DNA from: Phocoena phocoena
Taxonomy: Eukaryota > Chordata > Mammalia > Artiodactyla > Phocoenidae
Reading direction: 5' to 3'
Length of the DNA: 64,000 bases
Assembly: GCF_963924675.1 (NCBI RefSeq)
Contig: NC_089238.1
Coordinates: 21,991,815 to 22,055,814 of the forward strand
Shown here: positions 48,514-60,505 of the stretch, in pieces
Layout of the letters: each line of letters starts with the position of its first letter
How positions within the stretch are numbered: the stretch's first letter is position 1
Made by a program: the position numbers and the translations under genes
The notes under the pieces: model-generated
Told to the model about the DNA's origin: nothing
The model's input: only the letters and a program-made list of their open reading frames with translations
Databases searched by the model: none

Positions 48514-49441
48514 CAGCGAAGCCCCCGGTGGTCCAGTGGAGTGTCTGTGCGGCCCCTCCCGTCCTCGGTGATCAGGGGATTTCAGGCCCCACAGCACCCG
48601 AGGGGTGGATACGGTTTATCCTCAGCACCCTCAGGGAGTGAGTGCTGGTTGGTTTTGGGCCCAGATGCACTCCCATTACTGCCCTCAAAGGCTGAAGGCT
48701 TCAGCATGCCTCCAGAAGGACACAGAGTATTTGCAAGTCTTTGAGAACCAAGAGAACAGTCTTCACTTTTCTGAAAGGGCATCTTATTATTTCACACCAT
48801 GACCATTTTCAATCTGGCTCTCAGGGGTGCCCTCCCAACTCCCTGATTTCTCTGAGAGTGGCCATGGGGGTTTGGCTGTCCCCAGTCCCCACACCAGGTG
48901 ACAAGGCCAGTGGGGCCAGACCCTGGTGGTCCTTAGCTTCGCTGGAGACTAACCCAGACTCTCAGCCTGCGATTGAACATGGAAGGCCCTGCTTCTCCCC
49001 GTCACCAATTCTCATCTCCTGCTCTCTCTGTCTTCCTCTTGCTTTTCAGTGTCAGATTTACCTGACGGCCACCAATCACAGCTCCCAAGAGCCCAAAGAT
49101 TTCTCCTGGAAGGAAAGGTTCTGGAAAATCAGAGGGATAAATAAAGGATGCAGCTGATTCCCGCCTTCTGCTGACGCCCAAGAGGATGAGGAGAGTGAGT
49201 GTTTTCTCATTATAATTTTAAATCCTCCCAAGTAATAGATCACTGGGGGGGCATCCAGTTTTCTTCTGCTCATTCCAAGAATGCCATTCCTGGATTTTAA
49301 TGTGGTAAATAATTTATATAATAAATATGCAGAGCGGGCGATATCCATTCAAAAATGTTAGAGGTAACTCCAAGGGATTTACAACAAACAAGGACAGAGA
49401 ACCCTGTGTCCACACACTGGCTGTGAGGCTCCTACCCTGAG
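48514..49441 (+). other. Unassigned tail of A' with broken terminal-exon-like stretch
   Basis: Copy of 7,286-8,217. The acceptor-like TTGCTTTTCAG and the AATAAA at 49,140-49,145 are kept, but a 1-bp deletion near 49,087 shifts the frame between them. Confidence 0.35.
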
Positions 49442-49614
49442 CCGCAGTCCCCTGGAAGGCGGAGTGGCCATGACTCTCCTCCCACAGGTGAGCCTACACA
49501 GGCACATCCCACGTGGGACCACTGTATCGCAGAATCTTAGAGTGGCTGATGGCAGGCAGCTGGCTAGAGATGCGGACAAGCGAAAACTGCCCAGCAGCCT
49601 GGGACAACCTTGGG
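49442..49614. other. Unassigned spacer
   Basis: About 170 bp between segment A' and the right minisatellite block. It has no counterpart elsewhere in the window. It contains CCCACAGGTGAGCC near 49,484, which is not supported as a splice site by anything around it. Confidence 0.4.
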
Positions 49615-52600
49615 GTGAGGCCTTAGGAAGGGCCAGTGTCAGAGCCTCAGAGATAACTTGAAGAGAGTTCAGGCTGTTAAGGACATCGTCAGAGATGCAC
49701 CTAGGGACATATTCAGGACCTCACTTATGGACAGGATCAGGGCATTATTTAGTGACAGCTTAGACTATAAGGGCCTAAGTTAGGGACAATGTCAGTGCTT
49801 CACTTAGGGATAACGTGAGAGCCTTAGTTAGACACAGTTCAGGCTGTTACTTAGGGATATCTTCAGGGCCTTAGAGCCAGCATTATGGCCATAATTAGAA
49901 CCAGTGTCAGGGAGTTAGTTAGGGCCAAACCTAGGGTGTTAGTTAGGAAAAGAGTTAGGTCATTAGTTACAGTGTCAGGGTTTTAGGTAGGGACAGCGAC
50001 AAGTCCTTAGTTAAGAAGAGTGTCGGGGCCTCACTTAGGGGCAGCGTCAGGATGTTAGTTAGGGAGAGTCAGGACATTAGAATTTCAGATTCTGAGGTAG
50101 AGACAGCATCAGGGCCTTAGTTAGGGACAATGTCAGAGACTTACCTAGGGACATATTCAGGACCTTAGTTATGGACAGGATCAGGGTGATACAGAGGAAC
50201 ACCTAAGGGTATTAGGGACATCTTCAGCGCCTCAATTAGCGATAACATCAAGGTATTAGTTAGGGAAAGAGTCAGGCCATTATTATAGATAGTGTCAGTG
50301 CCTTACGTAGAGAGAGCATCAGGGCCTTGGTTAAGGACAGCGTCAGAGACATACTTAGGGACATATTCAGGGCCTTAGTTATGGACAGGATCAGGGCGTT
50401 ATTGAGAGATACATGAGCCTATTAGGGACAGCATCAGTGTGTTAGGGAAAGAGTCGGCTGTTATTATAGACAGTGACAGTGCCTCAGGTAGAGACATCAT
50501 CACAGCCTTAGGAAGGGGGTCAGGGCCTTGGTGAGGGACAGGGTCAGGCCAACAGTGAGGGACATCTAAGTGCATTAGGGAAATCGTCGGGGCCTTAGAT
50601 AGGGTCAGCATCAGCGCCGTAGTTAGGACCAGTGTTAGGGCGTTATTTAGGGACAAAATTAGGATGTTAGTTAAGGGAAAAGCTAGAAAATTAGTTACAG
50701 ACAGTGTCAGGTTCTCAGGTAGAGACTTCAAGGTCTACGTGAGAGTATCAGCATCTTAGGTAGGAGCTGCATCAGGCCATTACTTACAGACAGTGTCAAG
50801 GCCTTAGTTAGAGAGAGTTTCCGAGCCTCAGAGAAAAACTTGAGGGCCTTAGTAAGAGACACTTCAGGCTGTTCGTTAGGGACATCATCAGTGCATTAGT
50901 TATGGACAGGTTCAGGGTATTAGTGAAAGACAGCTCAGGCAATTAGGCACACCATCAGGGACTTGGGTAGGGGCAGCGTCAGGCAGTAGTTGGGGAAACA
51001 GTTTGAGGACCTTAATAAAACATGGGCCAGGGTATAATAAGCTCAGGATACTGTCAGGACTTTAAATATTGACGGCAGCAGGGCCTTAGTTAGGGACACT
51101 GTCAAGGCCTTAGATAGGACTACCATCTGTGTCTCTGTTAGGTACCGTGTCAGGGCCTGTGTTAGACTCAGGGCCTTAGTTAGAGACAGTGTCAGGTTCC
51201 TTGTTAGGGACATTGTCATGGCCTCTGTTAAAGATAATTTGAGGGTTTTAGTTCGAGATAGTGTCAGGGCCTTAGTTATGGACATCTCCTCAGTTAGAGG
51301 TAATTTGATGGCCTTAGTAAGAGACATTTTGGGTCATTAGTGTCATCGTCTGGACCTTCGTGCTGTCTTCAGTACATCGTTTATGGGCCGCATCAGGGCA
51401 GTAATGAGGGACAGCTCAAGTTATTAGGGACCGTGTCAGGGTCTTAGGGAATGTTTCAGGACCTTTGTTAGGGAAAGAGTGAGGCCAGTAGTTAAAGATA
51501 GACCCAGGGCCTAAGTCAGAGACAGCCTCAGTCCTTAATTAGGGAGAGTGTCAGGGCCTCAGTTAAAGATAAGTTGAGGGTCTTTGTTAAGGACAGCCTG
51601 CAGGCCTCAGTTAGAGACAGGTTCCCGGGCTCGGGACTATATTCAGGGTCTTAGTTAGGGACAGCATCAGGGATTTAGTTAGCATAAGAGCCTCGACATT
51701 AGCTAAAGACAAGGTTAGGTTAAGGTGTAGGAATAGAGTCAGGAAATGACATAGGGATAGTGTCAAGACCATGGCTACTTAGAGCATCAGTGCCTAATTT
51801 AGAACCAGTGTCAGGGCTTCAGGTAGGGACAGCGTCAGAGCCTGACTTAGGGAGAGCGACAGGGACTGAGTGAGGCCTAGAGTCAGTGCCTTAGCTGGAG
51901 ACAGTGTCAGGGCATGACTTAGGAGCAGCATAAGGGCCTCGGTAGGAACAGCCTAAGGGGTTTGTTAAAGATATTCTCAGGGCCTCTGTGAGAGACAGCC
52001 TCACAGCCTCACATAGGGACAGCGTCAAGGCTTACTTTGGGACAGTTTGAGGACCTTAATAAAACATGGGCCAGGATATAATAAGCTTAGGATACTGTCA
52101 GGGCTTTAAATATTGACGGCAGCAGGGCCTTAGTTAGGGACACTGTCAAGGCCTTAGATAGGACTACCATCTGTGTCTCTGTTAGGTACCGTGTCAGGGC
52201 CTGTGTTAGCAAGAGTGTTAGGGCCATAGTTAGGGACAGTATCAGGGCCGGATTTAGGATGAGCATCTAGGCTTTAGTTAGGGACAGTGTCACGGCCTTG
52301 GGACTAAATTCACGGCCTGAGGTATTCACAGCATCAGGGCTTCAGTTAGCATAAGAGGCAGAACAGTTGCCAGGGACAGGCTTAGGGTAAAGGTTAGGGA
52401 TCGTGTCAGGAAATGACCTAGGGATACTGTCAAAACCTTAGTCACTGAGAGTATCAGGGCCTTAATTAGAACCATTGTCAGGGCTTCAGATAAGGACAGC
52501 CTCAGAGCCTGACTTAGAGAGAGCCACAGGGGCTGAGTGAGGCCTAGCGTCACGCCCTTAGTGGGGACACTGTCAGGTCACGATGTAGGAGCTGCATCAG

Positions 52601-54884
52601 GGCCTTTGTTGGGTCAGCAATACGGTCTTAGTTAAAGACATGATCAAGCCTGTCATAGTCACAGCTTCAAGGCCTGATTTAGGGATAGCTTCAGGGCCTA
52701 AGTTAGGCACAGCCTCAGTCCTTCACTTAGGGACAGAGACAGGGCTTTCATAGGGATAGTGCCAGGACCTTGGTTAGAAATGGGTCCGATTCTGAACTCA
52801 GGATAGTGTCCGAATTTTAGTTATTGCCGGCAGAAGGACCTATATTAGGGACAGTTTCTGGACCATAGTTAGAAACAGTGGCAGGGCCCTAGTTAGGACA
52901 AGTCTGGGCCCTAGTTATGGAGAGCATTAGGGCTGCTGTGAGGATAAGAGGCAGGAAATTAGCTCGGGACAGAGTCAGGTTCCAGGCCAAGGATAGTGTC
53001 AGGAAATGAGCTAGGGATAGCGTAAAGACTTTAGTTATTGAGAGCATCAGGGCCTTAGTTAGGACCAGTGTCAGGGCCTTAATCAGAACCAGTGTCAGGG
53101 CTTGATGCACGGATAGCATCACAGCCTAACTAAGGTATGGCAGCAGGGCCTAAGTGAGGCCTATCTTTACGGCCTGAGTGAGGGACAGTGTCAGGGCATG
53201 ACATAGGAGTTGTATAAGGGCCTCTGTAGGATCAGCATTAGGGTCTTCGTTAAAGACCTTCTCAGGGTCTCTGATAGGGACAGCCTCAGGGCCTCACTTA
53301 GGGACAGCGTCAGGGCTTACTTTGGGAACTTTTCAGGACCTTGGTAAGACATGGGTCAGGATATTAGGTCAGGATAATGTCAGGACTTTAGATATTGTTG
53401 GCAGCAGTGACTTAGTTAGACACAATGTCAGGGCCTGAATTAGGACTAGCACCTCGGCCTCTGTTAGGTACCGTGTCAGGGCCTGAGTTAGGAATAGTGT
53501 TAGGGCTTGAGTGAGGGACAGTTCTGAGCCAGATTTAGGAAGAACATCTAGGCCTCCTTTAGGGACAGTGTCACGGCCTTGGGACTGAATTCAGGGCCTG
53601 AGTTAGGCACAGCAAAAGGGCTTCAGTTAGCATAAGATGCAGGACAGTTGCAAGGGACAGGCTTAGGGTAAATTATAGGGATCGTGTCAGGAAATGACCT
53701 AGGGGTAGTGTCAAGACCCTAGTCAGTGAGAGTATCAGGGCCTTAATTAGGACCAGTGTCAGGGCTTCAGGTAGGGACAGCGTCAGAGCCTGACTTAAGG
53801 AGTGCCACAGGACCTGAGTGAGGCCTAGCATCAGGCCCTTAGCTGGGGACACTGTCAGGGCATGATGTAGGAGCTGCATCAGGGCCTTTGTTGGGTTAGC
53901 AATAGGGTCTTAGTTAAAGACATGATCAGGTTCTGAGTTAGGTACATCCTTAGGACTTCACATAGGGACAGCGACAGGGCTTTATTAGGGACAGTGACAG
54001 GACCTTGGTTAGAAATGTGTCAGTTTATTAACTCAGGATAGTGTCCGGATTTTATTTGTTGCTGGCAGGAAGTCCTATATTAGGGACAGTTTCCAGGCCT
54101 TAGTTAGAGACAGTGTCAGGTCCTTAGTTAGGACTACTCTGGGCCTTTGTTAGGGAGAGCGTAAGGGTTTCAGTGAGGATAAGATGCAGGAAAATATCTC
54201 GGGACAGAGTAAGGTTCCAGGCCAGAGATAGTGTCAGTAAATGGGACAGGGATAGCGTAAAGACCTTAGTTATTGAGAGCATAAGGGCCTAAGTTAGTAC
54301 CAGTGTGAGGGGTTTATCAAGACCACTGTCAGGGCTTGATGTAGGGACAGCGTCAGAGCCTAACTAAGGTGCGGCAACAGGGCCTAAGTGAGGCCTGTCT
54401 TTAGAGCCTGAGTGAGGGACAGTGTCAGGGCATGACTTAGGAGTAGTATAATGGTCTCTGTAGTATCAGTATTAGCTTCTTCATTAAAGACCTTCTCAGG
54501 GCCTCTGATAGGGACAGCTTCAGGGCCTCACTTAGGGACAACGTCAGGGCTTACTTTAGGACAATTTCAAGACCTTGGTAAGAATTGTTTCAGGATATTA
54601 GCTCAGGATAATGTCAGGACTTTAGACATTCATGGCAGCAGGGCCTTAGTTAGAGACAGTGTCAGAGACTGCATTAGGACTAGCATCTGGGCCTCTGTTA
54701 GGTACCGTATCAGGACCTGAGTTAGGAACAGTGCTAGGGCTTTAGTGAGGGACAGTTCTGGGCCAGATTTAGGAAGAGCATCTAGGCCTCAGTTAGGGAC
54801 AGTGCCACAGCCTTGGGACTAATTTCAGGGCCTGAGTTAGGCACATCATAACGGCATCAGTTAGCAACAGAGGCAAGACTGTTG
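49615..54884. repeat. 24-bp minisatellite, right block
   Basis: Same degenerate ~24-bp repeat as at 1-1,750. The higher-order structure is clear on the right side: the TTAGCTCGGG stretch at 52,959 recurs as ATATCTCGGG at 54,194, 1,235 bp later, the same spacing as in the left block. An 'ataag' landmark at 51,684, 52,351, 52,944, 53,632 and 54,179 shows two alternating half-units of about 547-593 and 667-688 bp. Minus-strand frames give octapeptide runs such as LTLSLTKA because 24 is 3n. The block ends inside CTGTTGCC where macrosatellite sequence begins. Confidence 0.9.
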
Positions 54885-55355
54885 CCCTAACTGCTGGGCT
54901 CCCCCCATTTCCTGATGTGTGCCCAGTGGTGCGAGGACACCCCTGCCAGGTTCCTATCCTCATGGGGTTGTGAGTATTCTGTTCTGAGGTCTCAACGGCT
55001 GGCTTGCTCAGACTTTCATGGTGTAGGGCCCTCTGGTGTGAGTTCACTGCAGCCTGGATCCAATAGCCTCGGTGCTCCGTGCCGGCTGCTGGAGGGTTCC
55101 AACTGCTGGATTCCTCACCTTTTTTATTCCGTGAGCCCTCTGTTGTGAGGCTCCTCCTGCCTGCCTCACTCCCAGCCCCTTGGTGATGTGGGTCCTCTGG
55201 TGTGAGGCCACATGTGCTGGGTTCCTCGTCTTTCAATGATGTGGATGTGGCCCCACTGGTGTGACGACACTCCTGCCTGGTTCCCATCCCCTTGGTGGTG
55301 TAGGGCCCTGTGGTGAGAGTCTTATCATGCCTGGGTTCCTCACCTTTCTGCGCAT
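54885..55355 (+). repeat. Orphan, diverged macrosatellite module
   Basis: About 470 bp colinear with module M1: CTAACTGCTGGGCTCCCC, CCAGTGGTGCGAGGACACCC, GGATCCAATAGCCTCGGTGC and TTCCTCACCTTTTTTATTCC occur in the array order. It differs from M1 at many sites, far more than array copies differ from each other. It is a single copy 5.4 kb outside the A-array-A' block, and may be a relic of an ancestral or formerly longer array. Confidence 0.88.
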
Positions 55356-57127
55356 TCACCTTGATACCAGCCCCGTGTCCCAAGCAACGATCCTTCCCCG
55401 AAGAGTACTTAACCCACCCAGGAATTCAAGCAGGGAGTTTGCCTTGTCCAACTTGCACAGGAAACTGGCATGAGATGTAGGGCTCATCTACTTGTGTTCT
55501 CACTACGTGGCCCAGGGAAGTTCTCACGGAGCCAAATCCAGCACCCTTCCTCCACCACATGTGTACACCAAAGGAGCGCTGGGCAGTGGGTGTTCTCAGG
55601 CCAAGAGAGAAGTCCTTGTGCTTTGCTGCACCTGCTGGGTGGTTCAAAGGTCCTCTGACCCTCCTCCTCTGGAAGATTTTCAGAGCAGAGGCTACCCCTG
55701 GGCTGCAAAAGCAGAGAGGCGTAGAGGCCTTTCACACTGGAGGAAGGGCTTGCATCTCATGGAGAAAATGTGTACGTCGCCTGGCAGATGGAGGCACGCA
55801 GTTGACACCATTTCTTCTGCCCGTTTAAAACACAAGTATTTGTACTCGATCTGGGATGCCTGGTGAAATACTTGGCAGTCCGCATCACCCTGAGTACCTT
55901 TCCTGAAGTTTGATTCGTAGCTGGGTAAACTCGGGCTTCAGAGGCTAGACGAGACCAAACGTGTTCAGCTTGTGGTGAAAGCCCTTGACAAGAGGCCTAT
56001 ACGCTTGTGCTTGTGGCGAGGGCTAGGCGAGAACGTTTACGCACTGGGTTTTTACCTTTACCCTAAGCTGTGCCTTTTGGCTGCAGCAGGCGGCGTGTCC
56101 GTATCCCAGCCAGGGAAGCAGGCCATTGGGGGAGTCTGCCAAGTGACAGGCCTCCACTCTAGATAACGGGGAAAATGCATCAAGGCCTTTGGAAGCCACT
56201 TGAAATGAAAGGCTCCTCTTCGGATTAGAAGACTTTGCCAGCAGACTTCAGCAGCTCCTCTCCTTCAGGGTGCTCCGGCTGTGAAGACTAGTGAAAGCCA
56301 CCACAGTCCCCAGCTTTTGAACGGCTCTTTCCCGAGTTGGTTTCATCAGTGGAAGCACCGAGGGGTCTGATATCAACCAATCGGGCTGCGCACCTTGAGT
56401 CTCTGGGGTAGGGCAGTCGTGGGCCAGTGTGCCACCCAAGGAATGAAAAGCAAAGTTTCCTTACCACAGGAAGGCACACTGAGGCCCAGTGTGTTCTCTA
56501 TGAAATGTACGTGGGCTTGAAGGGTGATGCCTATACTACATTGTAGAAAGGCTTGGGGTTACGGCTCTCTTTCTCCCTCTCTCGATCCCATACCCTGGGC
56601 TCAGCTGTTGTGGGAATGCTGAGTGGGAGAGACTGCCTCTGTGCTCGACTCAGAAGGCCTCCTCCCTTTATGGCAATTCTGTTTGTCTCTTACGTCGAGG
56701 AGCAATGAGGTTGCCCACAGGTACTCTGAAATCAAAAAAGTAATGACAGAGGATCCGGGGGAGCTGGTTTCTCGGTGGAAGGAGCCAAAAGGCCCGCCTT
56801 CTTAAGGTCCTCTTTAGAACTCCTGGACGCTCTGCCGTCTTAGGCATAACAATTGGACATTGTGACGACATGGAAGCCCTGGGAACCCTAATACACGGTG
56901 GAAGTGCAACTCGCAAGCTGAGTGCAAGGAACCTTCAAAGCACAGTGTTGTTTCATGTACGAAAGCGAGCCCAAGCGTCTGAGGCTGGTAGCCTTTTGCT
57001 TGAGAGGGTTGGTATCCTCATGAGCCTGACGGCTACTTCCCTGTTTTAGACACCCTCAGGAAACTCTTCAGAAGAGCCTTCAAAACCCGCTGAGAGAGAA
57101 CAGCTGCGAAGTGGATGCACAGAACAG
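55356..57127 (+). repeat. ~1.78 kb satellite, copy R1
   Basis: Starts at TCACCTTGATACCAGCCCCG; the same landmark GATACCAGC lies at 55,363, 57,135 and 58,934, so spacings are 1,772 and 1,799 bp. The length fits the ~1.75 kb common cetacean satellite as I recall it; I did not compare sequences. Its first ~500 bp are close to R2; its later part is nearly identical to R3. Confidence 0.85.
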
Positions 57128-58926
57128 TCACCTCGATACCAGCCCCGTGTCCCAAGCAACGATCCTTCCCCGGAGGGTACTTAACCCACCCAGGGATTCA
57201 AGCAGGGAGTTTGCCTTCTCCAACTTGCACAGGAAACTGGTGTGAGAAGTGGGGCTCATCCACTTGCGTTCACACTACGAGGCCCGGAGAAGTTCTCACG
57301 GAGCCGAATCCAGCACCCTTCCTCCACCACGTGTGTACACCAAAGGAGCGCTGGGCAGTGGGTGTTCTCAGGCCAGGAGAGAAGTCCTTGTTCTGTGCTG
57401 CACCTGCTGGGTGGTTCAAGGGTTCTCTGACCCTCCTCCTTTGGAAGCTTTTCAGAGCTGAGGCTACCCCTGGGCTGCGAGAGCAGAGAGGCGTAGAGGC
57501 CTTTCACACTGAAGGCGTGGGCTGGTTTCCCATGGAGAACGTGTACGTCGCCCACCAACCCACCCACCCCACCCCACCCCCAGCTGGAGGCGTGCAGGTT
57601 GACACCATTTTGTTCTGCCCATGGAAAATACAAAGAAGCGTACACGATTTGGGCTGTCTGGTGAAAGAATTTTCAATCGGCGGCACCCTGAGTACCTTTC
57701 CTGAAGTTTGCTTCCTAGCTGGTTAAACTCGGCGTTCAGGGGTGAGATAAGAACAAACTTGCTCAGCGTGCGGCGAAAAGCCTTGATGCCCTGCCCTAAA
57801 TGTTTGTGCTTCTGGCCAGCGTCATGCAAGTACTTTGACACGTAGCATTCTTACCTTTACTCTAAGCTGTCCCTGCTGGCTGAAGCAGTCGGCGTGTCTG
57901 TATCGCAGCCTTGGAAGCACGACATTAGGGGAGTCTGCCAAGTGACTGGCCTCCATTATAGCTAACTGAGAAACTGTGTCAAGGCTTTTGGGAGCCACTT
58001 ACAGGGAAAGGTTCCAATTCGGAATCGGAGATTGTGCTGGCAAACGTCAGCAGCTCCTCTCCCTCGGAGTGCTCTTGGTGTGCCGACTCCTAACAGCCAC
58101 CATGGTCCCCAGCTTGTGAACGGTCCCACTGCGAGCCGGTTTCATCCGTGAAAGATCCACGTGAGGCTGATCTCCAACAATCGGGCTCCACACCTTGAGC
58201 CTTTGGGACAGGGCAGTCGTGAGCCGATGTGCCCACCAGGGGACGCAACCAAAGTTTACTTACCACAAGAAAGTGCTTCAATGCCTTGTGTTCCCTCCAT
58301 GAAATGAACGTGAGCTTATAGCGTGATGCGTCAGAGTACCCTGTGAACGGCTCGCTGGTACGCCTGTCTTGCCCCCTCTCACGGTCTCATGCACCCGGGC
58401 TCAGTTCCGTGTAGGAATGCTGAGTGGGAGCGGCAGCCTCCCTTCTGGACGCTGAAGCCTTCCACCCCTAATGGCAATTCTGTGTGTCTCTTACGTGTGG
58501 GGAGGACTGAGGTCGCCCACAGAGGTTCTGACATGAAGGAACTAAAGACGCATGGTGCTTAGGAGCTGTTTCCTCATGGAGGGAGCCAAAAGGCCAGAAT
58601 GCCAAAGGTCTCTTTCAAAGCTGCCGGATGCTCTGCTGTTCTAGGCCTGAGATACGGACCTTGTGACGGCATGGAAACCCTGCGAGACTTAGGAGACACT
58701 GCCAGTGCAAGTGGCAATCCAGAAGGAAGAATCTTCAAGGCAGCGTGTCCTTTCCTTTACAAAATTGCACCCAAGTGGCTGAGGCAGGTAGCATTTTACT
58801 TCACAGAATCGGGATCCTCTTATGCCTGTGGGTTACTCTAAAAAAACGACACTGTGAGCAACCTCTTCCGAAATGCCTTCGCAAACGGCTTGGAGACAAC
58901 AGCAGCGCAGTGGAGGCACAGACCGT
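57128..58926 (+). repeat. ~1.78 kb satellite, copy R2
   Basis: 1,799 bp. Close to R1 for about the first 500 bp, then clearly more diverged (roughly four in five bases shared by eye). Open frames such as 57,115-57,726 are interrupted in the other copies, so they are not genes. Confidence 0.85.
57551..57583. repeat. CCCACC-rich simple repeat
   Basis: Short run of CCCAC and CCACC units inside R2 only, absent at the matching place in R1 and R3. Its insertion accounts for part of the longer R2 length. Confidence 0.7.
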
Positions 58927-60128
58927 TATCCTAGATACCAGCACAGTGTCTCTAGCAGCGATCGCTTCCTGAAGGAAACTTACGCCACACCGAGATTCCA
59001 GCGGGGTGTTTTGCCTTGTAGAAGTACAATTCACTCACAAAACAGGGATGAGGTGTAGGGCTAATCTACGTGCGCTCACTCTGTGTGTCCGCCAGAATGT
59101 TTCATGTAGCAGAATGCATCACTGACCACTACCACGTGTGTGCACCAAAGAAGCCCTGTGCCGTGGGTGTTCTCAGGCCGACAGAGAAGACCTAGGTGTG
59201 TGTTGCACCCGCTCGGTGGTTCACACGTTGTGTGACCCTGTGCCTTTGGAAGATTTTCAGAGCTGGTGGCCCTTTTGTGCTGGTAGCACGAAGAGGCGTA
59301 GAGGCCTTTCACACTTGAAGGAAGGTCTTGCATCTCATGGAGAAAATTTGTAAGTCACCCATCAGATGGAGGCGTGCTGTTGACACCATTTCTTCTGCCC
59401 GTTTAAAACACAAGTATTTGTACTCTAGTGGGCTGCCAGGTAAAATGCTTGGCAGTCCGCATCACCCTGAGTACCTTTCCTGAAATTTGATTTGTAGCTG
59501 GGTAAACTCAGGCTTCAGAGGCTAGATGAGACCAAACGTGTTCAGGTTGTGGCGAAAGCCTTTGACCAAAGGCCTTTATGCTTGTGCTTGTGGCCAGGGC
59601 TAGGCAAGAACGTTTCCACACTGGGTTTTTACCTTTACCCTAAGCTGTGCCTTTTGGCTGCAGCAGGCGGCATGTCCATATCCCAGCCAGGGAAGCAGGC
59701 CATTGGGGGAGTCTGCCAAGTGACAGGCCTCCACTCTAGATAACAGGGAAAATGCATCAAGGCCTTTGGAAGCCACTTGAAATGAAAGGCTCCTCTTCGG
59801 ATTAGAAGACTTTGCCAGCAGACTTCAGCAGCTCCTCTCCTTCAGGGTGCTCCGGCTGTGAAGACTAGTGAAAGCCACCACAGTCCCCAGCTTTTGAACG
59901 GCTCTTTCCCGAGTTGGTTTCATCAGTGGAAGCACCGAGGGGTCTGATATCAACCAATCGGGCTGCGCACCTTGAGTCTCTGGGGTAGGGCAGTCGTGGG
60001 CCAGTGTGCCACCCAAGGAATGAAAAGCAAAGTTTCCTTACCACAGGAAGGCACACTGAGGCCCAGTGTGTTCTCTATGAAATGTACGTGGGCTTGAAGG
60101 GTGATGCCTATACTACATCGTGGAAAAG
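58927..60128 (+). repeat. ~1.78 kb satellite, copy R3 (truncated)
   Basis: The first ~450 bp are diverged from both other copies. From about 59,390 it is almost identical to R1 3,577 bp upstream, for example CAATCGGGCTGCGCACC. It stops near 60,120 at the position matching 56,543 of R1, where other sequence takes over. Confidence 0.85.
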
Positions 60129-60505
60129 TTCGGCTTAGTGTAGAGTTGCTTTTATCAGGCTTCTGGCCTTTTGAAAAAGTCAGTCTGAAAGAATGGAGCC
60201 AATATGCAGAGAGAAGCAAGCTTTAAAGACGGAGAGTCTTGGTGGCATGAGTTCTCGGTTCCAGCTATCCAAAGATATCTACATCCCTCGCCCTCTTTGT
60301 GATTTGCTGAGTCAGTCCTTCCTGTGATTTTAAGAGCTATTACATTCCCGATTTATCTCTCCTAATTTCTGTTAGGTTTCAGCTAAGAGAGTCCTATGCT
60401 GTTCACTCACTAGTAGTGACTCCCCAGTCAACCAGACCAGTATTGCTTTCTTAGTCCTCAGCCTCCTTGAAAGCCTGAAAATATAACACTGTTTATCATA
60501 CACTA
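60129..60505. other. Unassigned sequence, possibly LTR-derived
   Basis: About 375 bp between the truncated satellite and the L1 5' end. The composition is unlike either. The general look suggests a retroviral LTR remnant, but I see no clear TG...CA ends, TATA box or primer site. Function and family are unknown. Confidence 0.3.

Larger units (their letters stand above)
46004..49441 (+). repeat. Segment A': right copy of the 3.4 kb direct duplication
   Basis: Direct-orientation copy of 4,776-8,217 with the same internal order. Its left joint cuts macrosatellite module M6 at GGTCTC|TTCGGGG, with short homology to the sequence left of segment A (GGCTCTTCGGGG). Its right end CTACCCTGAG is followed by CCGCAGTCCCC, whereas in the left copy the same end is followed by array sequence. 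Confidence 0.9.

Noticed and set aside
50399..53879. Minus-strand frames with an octapeptide repeat like LTLSLTKA
   Set aside because: The 24-bp repeat is a multiple of three, so frames do not drift; stops occur at random between them and the units are poorly conserved.
57115..57726. 203-codon open frame in satellite copy R2
   Set aside because: The matching frames in R1 and R3 are interrupted and it crosses a simple CCCACC run; it lies in a satellite repeat.
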